A stretch of DNA of 64,000 nt, taken from NCBI GenBank assembly GCA_035578905.1, contig JAQJVL010000122.1, positions 1,967,066-2,031,065 of the forward strand, in the 5' to 3' direction. The DNA comes from Stictocephala bisonia (lineage: Eukaryota; Arthropoda; Insecta; Hemiptera; Membracidae). The notes beneath the pieces are model-generated. The model saw nothing but the letters and a program-made list of their open reading frames with translations. It was not told the DNA's origin and searched no databases. Position 1 is the stretch's first letter. The number at the start of each line of letters is the position of its first letter. Made by a program: the position numbers and the translations under genes. Shown here in pieces: positions 37,701-49,700 of the stretch.

Positions 37701-40700
37701 TATTAAGAGAAAAGTCTTAGATTTAAGAATGCAAATTTAAAGATATTTTTAGCTAGTCAGTTCTTTCTTACTAGGTTGGTGATAGATGGCGTAGTCGTAA
37801 CATGTGCTGAGAAAGACCACTAGGAAGAGAACGGCAAATATAGATCTGAAACACAAACTTATCAGTGATCGACGACACTGTAAAATTTAAATTTGCACAA
37901 ACAGCATTTAAGAACATTCCTTTTGTTGAAACCTTTGATACACCAACACTCTTATGCAAGCAGAGTATAGGTGTATGTGCCTGTCATCATTACCACTGTT
38001 TTATATGGGTGGGTCAAGACCCGTACACGTGTGGTGGTATTGACCCCGGACCTTTCCATACACATATTATGGTTAGTTGTGAGTATGGGTATAGTAAATA
38101 AGCTTATACTGACCCACTCGACCACCCATACAGGTACAGTGCATCAGTTAGTCAGTCAATGCATTTTTTAGAATATAAATATTAAAATCTGTACTGGCAT
38201 TCAAATTCTGTTTCTGGACCTGAAATATATATCCATACATAAGAGAAGAAATGTTTCTAAGTTGAAGATGGTACTGCCTTAAAGCTGGCTGTCTATCAGA
38301 TCAATACCAAACTCAAGGGCTGCAACACAATCTGAGTTCAGAGAACTGAGAGTTCAAAACTTATACTTTACATTTATATGACTGAGAAGTGTTGTAATTT
38401 TCATGTCTTTCCTATACTTTATTTCTTATAAAATTGCATGATCATCAGTTGTAATATTCATCAACGGGAATAACAAATTTAACATTTTTAATACTGAAAG
38501 CAAAGACAGTTTTTATTATAATACATGTTTTAATTGTAGAAAAATATTCAAAGATAAGGAGAGTACGTACAATGCCAACCAAGTTGAGGAATTAGGACGC
38601 AAGTCGCCTCTGACGGAGCAGTCACTAGGGCTTATGGTGGCTGAGGCGTTGACCTCGGCTAGAACACTCTGCCAGTGGGCCTCTACATCTGCAGGCGAGC
38701 AACTCGATGGGACACAAGTTGAAAATGCCAGTTCCACTGGTAATCCAGGAATTGCTGCATACTAAATTAACAATTTTCTCTCACTTACTAATCATGAAAA
38801 TAAATTCAATAAACTCTAAGTGGCCTTGATGGACAATTATAGACAACGACACAGAAGAACGTGTTGTTCTCCTTACAGGACCATGTTCTGTCTATTTCCT
38901 GTTTATTTTCTGTTTGTTTCCTTTAAATTTCTGGAAACTTATTTTGTATTTTTATTAGGCTATTTGAACCTAATGATAACGGTGGTGTCCATAAACAGCC
39001 GTGTTTGGGAGTATGCAGAATTTTCTGTGAAAAAAAACTAACAGTTAACGCTACACTTTAGATTGAGGAAAGTAGAATGGGCTGTTTAGATGTACCCGCT
39101 ACCCTGCCCAGTTATAATGGGCTGTATATATGTACCCGCTACCCTGCCCAGTTATAATGGGCTGTTTAGATGTACCCGCTACCCTGCCCAGTTTTAATGG
39201 GCTGTTTAGATGTACCCGCTACCCTGCCCAGTTATAATGGGCTGTTTAGATGTACCCGCTACCCTGCCCAGTTATAATGGGCTGTTTAGATGTACCCGCT
39301 ACCCTGCCCAGTTATAATGGGCTGTTTAGATGTACCCGCTACCCTGCCCAGTTATAATGGGCTGTTTAGATGTACCCGCTACCCTGCCCAGTTATAATGG
39401 GCTGTTTAGATGTACCCGCTACCCTGCCCAGTTATAATGGGCTGTTTAGATGTACCCGCTACCCTGCCCAGTTATAATGGGCTGTTTAGATGTACCCGCT
39501 ACCCTGCCCAGTTATATTTTTTTATTTTGTATAGTTATGTTAAATATTTGATTTGTGAGTGATTAACATTTTACTTGCATTATTAATTATTATTCACAAG
39601 GCAATTAAAAACCTTTTTTATTGAGACTAACAATAATTTGATAAAGCCGGTTTATATATACTAATTTGGAAATTATTAGTAATTTAAAAGTTTATTGGAA
39701 TGTTTGAATTCTTATATCAATTTAAAAAAATAAATATTTTACTTTTTATTTATTTATTTAACACTTATTTTAATATATTTTACTTATTTAGTTTCCTAAA
39801 GCCTTGTGTGTCTGGGTAAATTCATGTCTAGTTTATAGCAGTGGCCAGCAATTTGTTACTTATGACAAGTGAGAATATGTTTAATAAATTTAATTATTGA
39901 TTGACTTAAAAAAAATGTGTTTCATTGCTTTGTACATTTATGAAAAATGTAACTATTATCTATTTAAATTTCTGTAAACAGAATAATCAAGATTTGTCAC
40001 ACATACTGTATAATTCGGGTTTAATTTTATTTATATGACTCTTCCATGAAACAGTGCAATCTATAATAAGACCTAAATATTTGATTTCACTAACTTTCTC
40101 AATTTCCATGCAATAAATACAATTTTCCTTATCAAAACAAAGACTAATAAAATTTCTCTTCGTTGTAGCAGATTAAAGTCTACCTCTTCTTCGACGGTCT
40201 TTAACACTTCAATTTTCCTTATCAAAACAAAGAGTACTAACATTTCTCTTCGTTGTAGCAGATTAAAGTCTACCTCTTCTTCGACGGTCTTTAACAATAC
40301 AATTTTCCTTATTAAAACAAAGAGTACTAACATTTCTCTTCGTTGTAGCAGATTAAAGTCTACCTCTTCTTCGACGGTCTTTAACACTACAATTTTCCTT
40401 ATCAAAACAAAGAGTACTAACATTTCTCTTCGTTGTAGCAGATTAAAGTCTACCTCTTCTTCGACGGTCTTTAACACTGCAATTTTCCTTATCAAAACAA
40501 AGAGTACTAACATTTCTCTTCGTTGTAGCAGATTAAAGTCTACCTCTTCTTCGACGGTCTTTAACACTACAAGTTTCCTTATCAAAACAAAGAGTACTAA
40601 CATTTCTCTTCGTTGTAGCAGATTAGTCTACCTCTTCTTCGATGGTCTTTAACACTACAATTTTCCTTATCAAAACAAAGAGTACTAACATTTATCTTCG

Positions 40701-43700
40701 TTGTAGGAGATTAAAGTCTACCTCTTCTTCGACGGTCTTTAACACTACAATTTTCCTTATCAAAACAAAGAGTACTAACATTTCTCTTCGTTGTAGCAGA
40801 TTAAAGTATACCTCTTCTTCGACGGTCTTTAACACTACCGGTTTTATCAAAACGATAGAGTGTTCTATATAAGGTAAACTTTGATAATGGTGGTCTGTCT
40901 GCAAAACTGTCATTAAATAAATGCACATCTTAATCAAATTTTCAACAGTCACCATACACACTAATCATCAGTAGTGTTATCTTTCAGTTCCAAACAGAGG
41001 CATCCCAATCACAAACTTACACAACTACCTACTCAGTGTTGACCAATGTAATGTACTGCACAAATCTTCTTTTGCACTTCACAAAGGCTTACTGTGTAAC
41101 ATCTAAAGAGGAAATGATGTTTCCTATTAACACAATCTACCCTCAGATGGCAGCAGGTATGTTATAAACAACTTTCACTTAATAATAGGGATGAAAAGGC
41201 TAATGAGGTTTCAGGAACGATACACTGTCCTGGAATTCGAATTATTGATGTGTTCTTCGTTGTATTTTTTCTCATTTGCATTACCGAAGGTAAACTTAAA
41301 ATTCTGCCATTTTGGATACGGTGCACCTTTTGAGGTCTGGTTTGTAGCATTGTTTTCTATTAATTAAGACCTACAAGAGGATACCAAACCCAACCCAAAC
41401 TGCTATTTAAGAATGTCTTAACTCCTTGTAGGTAGTGGTTAAAATTCGGAATCTTCGAGAGATAACACTTTGATAATCGCTAACAAAAGTAGATTTTTTG
41501 TCTAATATTGATGGACCAAGTCTCGTTGCTTTATCAGTGATGATTAAAAACTTATTAAGCCATTCAACGACTTATATTCTACACTGTATTTATGTATAGA
41601 ATTTTATTTTTTTGTACTTGTTTCAAACTGTCTCTCTTAATTATATTTTCTTCTACCCAAATGATAGAGACTTATTTCAGGACGTAACATTTTATGAATC
41701 AAATTCAAAACTAATGCGAAAGATATACACATTTTGCTCTTTCCTTTACATACATGCACCCAGTAAAACAATAAAAAAAAAAAAAAACAAAAAAAAAAAC
41801 AAAAACAAAAAAAACATTGTATAGAAGGGTAAGGCATAAATACAATAGTCTACTGAACTCTTTGTACTAAATTCACTTATCAAAATCTACCAGGTTACTC
41901 TGGCATGAAAGTAAGGTCAAAGATAAAAAAAGAGAACTAGATGGCGAACACAGACCTGAGCTAGAGGAGCAGATTTGACTTTCTTGAACACGTCCTCAGT
42001 GACCACAACACACAGTTGACCCTGGAACTGTCCTGAGGGATCTCCTCCAGACAGACACTCATCATAACTGCCAAGTCCTATCAGACGCCGAGTTAACGCT
42101 CCAGCTTCCAGCTTGCTGGACGCGTCCATCACTGTAACAGTGGCACTAGGTGAAGGGATTGTACAAATATTGATAGAAAACCCCACAGGCGTATCTAAAC
42201 TCACCAATGGTTTGGGGGTTATTTCTAATATTCCAACTCATTAACTTTTAATGGTGTATAGAGTACGAGTTTAGGATCAGGCCAAATCCAAACTCAGAAA
42301 CTTACGTCCCATGGTCAGGTAGACAGCCCCCAGCCTCCCACAACCCCAGTCCCGAACTATTTGGAATGGTCCCACCACCCCTAAGGGAATGTTCCCCATG
42401 TAAAGTTTGCTGTCAGCTTTATAGTTTACAAGATCCTATTGGTGGCACAGTTAAAAAACTCTATATCACATTTAATGTAAGTTTATTTAAGTACTAAAAC
42501 AGTAGATCCCTACAATTTTAACACTTTTATATTTTTGTTAAACTTTGGCTATCCATTCTAAATTACATTTATTTTATAGTTAATTTATAAAATTTGAATC
42601 TTAGAATGATTATTTTTTTTCCAAGAGAGAGCAAATACTAAAGAATTTACTTTAAACAAATAATTTGTTTAGAAAGTATTAAAGATATTTTATATTATCA
42701 GTGGAAATATTCCACGCAATGAATTTTCATACAGGTAAAGGCTGTAGAGTTCCAAAGCCAGTTAGTACAGTTATACCAAAGAAATTAAATTTTATCACTC
42801 AAAGAATGTTTGCCAAGTTACTAGAAGTAGTTAAGATGACACCTAACGAGTTGTTTTTATGAAAGGCCTAAAAAATTGTTAATAAGTCTAAATATTTGAT
42901 AGTACTTTTTATTCAAAATTCATCGGTAAAGTTAATATTTTTGTTATTTACTATTTAGGAATTTGAAAGCAGTGTGATGTTTGATGCAGTAGAAATTTAT
43001 TGAAGTATTTAAATGGTAATAATAAGTGTTATTATTTTAAAGATTTGCCCATCGTCTTTACTACCGAGGGGCCCCTCGATACTAAATTACAAAATAAACA
43101 CGGTACACGCTATTTTTATGAAGCCATTGTAAGTTAATTCAAGAAGAGGATAAAACAAAATTTTGTTTGTGGTTAAAAAATAATTATATTATTGACAAAT
43201 TAATTGGAAAATATCTGCGATCCCCGGCAGTTCAGATGTGCTGGGAAATGAAGAGAGTTCCTTTCCAAGTAAACAACTATTTAACACCTGCGGGGGGTCG
43301 TCTACCTGACTACGGAATGGAAGTTGATGAGTTTGGATATTATAAACAACCCTTAACTATTGGTAAGTTGGAATACAGCCAAAACCCTCTAGAATGGATC
43401 ATCAACATACATAAATTACTCCCTCACGTAACATATGAATAGGGATGGTTAGATACTCATATGTAATAGATTTGTATTTGAATTTTTTAATTTTTATTTA
43501 ATTTTGATTATTATAAGTTTATAGTTTCCATATACGTATATAGTTCTCGCTTTGGGGAGGAGGTTAGGGGTCTTTTGTGGTAGGATCTGTAGTGGCGGTG
43601 GGCTGGTTTTGGTGAGGTTTTGTGTTGTTTGTGGCATGATTGTATGCATGGTGTATGTGTGTTTTGTAATAGTTGATATAGATTGTTTCTTTTATTGTAT

Positions 43701-46700
43701 TTAATTGCAAAAACTAAATTTAGTAATATTAATACTATAATTTATTAATTTGTTTAAAATATTTATACTCCAATTATATTTTTAAAAGTACTGGCATATG
43801 GAGGTAGGTTCAATGTCTTTATTCTACTCATATTATTCTACTGTTTCATGTTTATGATTATTTTGATTATTAACTTTGTCATAATTTGTTAAAAAATTTT
43901 CTTTTCTTTTATAAAAGAACAAATGTTATTTTTTGGGTTAAGTGGAAGAGAGATTAATTGGAATAGTCACAGCTTCCCCTCTTATAAAGATTTATTTCAC
44001 TATGGCAGAAGTAACTACACCATTTTGGAGATAAATGACATAAGAATTATTGAAATAAAGTGCACAAAATGTCATATATATAGGAACATTTTCATTTAAC
44101 AGGACTTAAACATATATTACTCAAATGCCTGCCTCAACTGTTGATACATTCAACAGTGTGAATGATGTGAATAAGTTGATACATTCAACAGTGTGAATGA
44201 TGTGAATAAGTTGATACATTCAACAGTGTGAATGATGTGAATAAGTTGATACATTCATCATTGAGAGATGAAAGCAAAAATGTTCCACCTCTCGCAGGTC
44301 ATCCCAGGTGGAATGGCAGAAACCTGATTTTTATCACATCCTTACGAGCTTCCAGGTTTTGAGAATGATGCTCAAACACCTTCGATTTCAAAAATACCAC
44401 AAGGAAATAATTGAAGAATGTCAAGAAGTCAGGGGAGCATACAGGTCAGCCAATACCACCTCATAAAGAAATGCGGGAAATTTGTCCCTGGCAATTTAAA
44501 GTGAAGTGGCAGCTGTGTGAGATATTGCAAATATCTTGCTGAAGTAAAACATCACCTACACAATATTCATTGATAATGTCATTCACTTGTGAACATAGAA
44601 ATTTCTTAACGTCAGACCGAAAGGATCACTTTTTTTAACAAATGTCACACATCTCCTTCAAATAACTAAGATCACAACGTACAACATTAAAAACTTTACA
44701 CCAAACTCCAACTATGGGCTAGGATATGTGAATCTTGTTGAAGTTCTTGAAGGAGATAACACCAGTATTTGAAATATTGTTTATTTACTGCCCTAGAAGA
44801 TAGAAATCTAAAAATATGACAACATCCACATTTTTCGAAGAATGTCTTGGCATAACCTTGAATGAAATTTATAATCATTATCACTCATTTCTTGAGCCAT
44901 AATAACATGTTAAGGATACGTTTAAAGTGTCACTGAAAAATTCTCTAAACATTTAATTCCAATAGATTTAGGGTCATAGTAAGTTTAGGGCCATGAGTGG
45001 CGTGGAGATTGCTGTATCGAATTATTTTCTATTAATGCCACATTTTTCAGCTCTGTGATGGTACTAAAACGCAATTTACTTCAACCCTGAACTGTTGCTC
45101 TAAAATAAGAAGTCTGAAGCCAAAGATCACGCTGAATCACAATAGGTGATGACCAATTTGTAAATTACAGAATTCCACTACAAACACCCAATGTTCACTG
45201 AATCAAGCTAAAGCTGACAGTGAAAAAGCTGCTACCCCACTTCTCTGGGTAACCTCTAGGGCTAGGCAATGCGCAGTAAAACAAGGAATGTATTTTATTG
45301 TAATAATGATTTTCCTTAAAAACTAAAAATAATTTCAGTTACACCAATTTTTATCATTAGAATCTGCAAGCAAACAGAGATCTATAAACAGTGTTTAAAT
45401 AATTTTATCAATTGTTTTTAAAATGTATTTGAGGCAAAGTTATTCTAACATTGTAATCAAACTGTTGTCAACTTACTCTTAATTGCCCAAAGTTGATCCT
45501 CAAGGAGAGCTGTTTGTAACACACTACTGTGGTTAGCACATTTGGGATTGGACGAGTCTACAGGCAGGACGTAAGACATCACAAGAAACATAGTCTCTTC
45601 GTAAATGGTGGGATCCAAGAGAGAGTTCCTGACGTTGGCAATCCTGGCAGGGATTCCCTCATTGGCATCCCTTTCCAGAGAGTCATACTGGCCTTCAACT
45701 GTACACAGACGAGACTGTTATTTTTGTGGAAGGGGTAAAATTATCATAGTAATTTAGACAACTGAAATCTATTGGAGTTGAAGGGACTGCTGATAATGTC
45801 AAGCTCAGGGCATAGTGACTGGGTCATAGAGTACCTGGTAGTACTCACAGGGGTAACTGAACAAACTCGCATGTCTTTGGCTTTAAACTATGGTGAATGT
45901 TTCTATTAAAATTAATTATCTATGCAATAGGTTTATCTAAATTTTAGCATTGAGGAACTTTATCTAAATTTTGTTCTATTGCACTTATACAACGTTATTT
46001 TTAATGTATTAAACTTTGTTTAATTTTAAGTGTGGAAAAAAAGTAGGAACTTCTGGTAGTCGTAACAATTTTTTGTAAGTACGTTTATACCTGGGCGTAA
46101 GTATATTTTAAGAAACAACCCGCGTGATATTCCACAAGTTTGTGTTTCAAGTGTGTTCGAGTAGGCTACATCACTAGTTTGTTCTATCCATTATTCTAAC
46201 AAAACATCAAACTCAGCTGTCTGGAAGGTGCATCCCAAGGCTACAGAGTACCTAGGAAAAATGTTACCTGTACCTCCCAAAAAATTAAAAGTTATATTTT
46301 TATACATATTTTATAATAAGAAAATTTTTCATTGTTTGATCAAAACAGAATTTGATTCAGAACGCTAAAATAGTTCATTCAACACTGTGTGTTATATAAA
46401 CCAGTTTTAAGTTGATGGTTCCATATTCAATATGTAAAGATAGTTTTGTTAAATGTTTATTTTCAATTTTAAACAATCAATTTAAATGTGGTTTTCTTCA
46501 TGGACAGCTGTGATACCATGTATTATCATAGGATCGTGGTCACTGGTCATTTAATTGAAAGTAGTAATCCTTGTTTTCGGTGATTTTCGTCTGTCTATGT
46601 ACGTAGATATCAGGGGCAAGTGAGCACTGACCCTGTCTCTAGGTTTTTATTATTATTTATTAGTAAGACGCCGATCGTAGAGATAGGCGAATGAGTGTAG

Positions 46701-49700
46701 ATGAACGAGGGTAGTCATTGTTACTAACGAAGGTCAACTGTTCCTCAGAAAGAGAGCTATTTATTAACAGCCGAATATCCAGGGCAACTAAGGGGCCTAA
46801 AGCTTTACGTGGAATTCAAACCACGCAGTTAGTACTGGTCATATTTTCAGCTAACTGCTAAGCGCAACATCCGGAGCCTGACTACTACTAATATGGACAC
46901 CCCAGACCTCTCTAGTAAAGTCCACATCAATGAAAAAACATCGTGCGGACGCCGTGTTAGATGTAAGAGGACTGAGTGTAGAACCTATCGCTTACAATCT
47001 CCTCAAAGCTTTGTCCCTAGGTAACTGGGATACACCACCAGTGCCGACAATGAAATGTTTTTGAAGGAAAAATCTGAATTTAATACTATAAGAGCTGTAG
47101 TTATTTCATACATATAGTTATACATATACCAGTTAATATTTATGTATCTTTGAAAAAAAGCAAATTCTATTCTATATACTATTCATCTCCTTTTTTTATA
47201 ATAAATACTAGCTTGTTTTTTATTTTATTTAAAATATATTAATTTACTATTTTTTTAATTATTTATACACGTACAGAGTAGAAAAAATATGGAAACGCTT
47301 TTACAACAACGTTAGGCCCTATGTTTTCCACAGATAATTTGATAATATAATTTTTTAAATAATTGTGTTCCATAAAGTATAATTTTTGATCAGAATAATT
47401 TACTTAAAACCGTTAAATAGCGGAGAAATAATATTGTTCAAATTAGTTACTTTGAAATTCAAATGACCACAACTCTGGAAAGGATAACATTGAAGATCTT
47501 CGTTTAACTCCTCGTGGTCGTTCCTCTGAAAAGATGAAATGTTGCTTAAAAAAAAGTCAAAAAGTGTGTTCTTTGTAACCATGACCAAGTACAGGACTTC
47601 ACTTTTATAAGTGATGTCATACAAAAGTTGTGAAAGCGTTTCCATATTTTACAAACCTTTTACAAACCATAATAGAAACTCTTTGTGACGTTATCTCCAT
47701 AGCTGACAGCTCATTGGGAGACTGTTTTAATCTTACACCCTTCATCTTACATATTCCATCTTTGTTTGGAAACCCTAATCAGGAGAAGATTGTCATTTTT
47801 AATGAATAAAAATGTATATGTATATAGTATGTAACTGTAGATTTTATTCTATATATGTGTGAGAAGTTTATAGGCTGATGGAATCTATGGAATTCAACTC
47901 AGTAGTCCGTCTGCACAGTTTCCAAAAACTACCAACTTTATGCTTATTAGCAATGATTTATTTAATGGCACAATTTGCTTATTTTATTATAACTATTGAT
48001 TTCAGCGATTACATTAGTAATACATGTAATTATAATATAAAATTATTTTATATTCAGATTTTTTACAGTTACAATTCTGTAAAAAAATTATCAGGATGCT
48101 GTTGACGTTTGGAGACCTTGAAAAATTTTAAAATGTCTGATTTAAAATGCTCGACCTTACCTTCAGAAAGTAATTAATTTTTATTATTGCCCTTGCAGAG
48201 GAATTTGACTTTTAGGGCACCATAAATAAATTACTAATTTCGGTGTCCATATTTAAACCTTTATATAATTTATGTAAATTTATAAGATAAGCGCTAATTC
48301 AAACGTTTATTTTTAATAAATATACTTAGGTAATATATCTTGTTATGAAATATAAAAGTCCAATCAAGAAGTAAATGTTACAAAAAAAGTACCACCACAC
48401 TATTTGTAAACCATATAACTACCAAGGGACCACTTTGGTGACGGTAGAAACATGGTTTACCAAAATCGATCAATACTTATATTTATTGATCATTCCCCAT
48501 TTGTAATAAAAGACGACCTACAGTATATTTACACCTGTAACTATACACATCGAGGAAATATTATACCCTGTTATTAAACTACATGAATCAATAATATGAG
48601 TGTGAATAGTTCAATTATTTATCAATACCTGTTCGTTTAAGGAAATTTGGTGTTCTTTAAATTTTGAATTTAATACGTCAATTACAGTATTCATATTGAT
48701 TAGTTCAAGTAGCAATTAATTACTCTGTTTACATTTTATTTTGTTACTGAAGTGAAATAAATAGAAAACATGCGATAAAATTAAATAGAATTGAAAATGC
48801 TTTTTCTATTCTCAGTTCATGTAAAAGCTTCCGATTAAGTTAACATGGACGGTAAAGAAGCTGCCCTTGCAGAAATATTTTTGTAGCGTTAAAAGGACAA
48901 AACTTTAACGGCCGTCAACATTGAAATGTATTTTTGAGTTTATTTAAATCAAAGTATTTTGTAATAGTGAAAATATCTTTTTATAATCACGTAAAGTACA
49001 TAGTTTAAATATATGTGTAAAAATATGCCACTGTTAGAGTGGATTTAATTTCAAAAGTAATCTTTTAAAACAAAAAATATTTTTCAATAAAACTCATCCA
49101 TACCCTAAAGTATGAGAATAAAATATACAAAAGATGTTTAATTATTTGTACACCACTCTGCCATTTTTAATGAAAAAGATAATGACTACAAAATCGATTA
49201 CTAATCGTTTGCATAATACTTTTTAATCTTATATATTTAAATCCAACTACAACATATACATATTTCTACAAACATAATTTATACAATTGCATATATGCGT
49301 CAAGAGGACCAACATGTAAGTGCAAGGTTAACTATACATGACTGAGTTAACTATAGCATGAAGTAAGAAGTATATTATGTTTTTATCAATACATGGGACA
49401 CTGGACACTGGACACTGGACACTGGACACTGGACACTGGACACTGGACACTGGACACTGGACACTAGACACTGGACACTGGTGATTTCAACAGTGAGAAT
49501 AGTAAATAATTTGTTTGTCTCTATATTACGTTCGACAATTTCACCACTCGTAGGACACACCTGTTGCTGGACTACTGTCTTCAGTCCGACATATCCAACT
49601 GTCCTAATTTATATTGAGGCACGAATTGCTTCTCTAGTTTGCAACGTAGCTTTGGCCAGCAAGTTTCACTCGTTTGTAACGCAGCTTTGACCTGCAAGTT

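Noticed and set aside
40073..40603. 176-codon minus-strand frame made of 30-residue repeats
   Set aside because: It is a by-product of the 90-bp minisatellite. The opposite strand is equally open and the true LINE frame is a different one.
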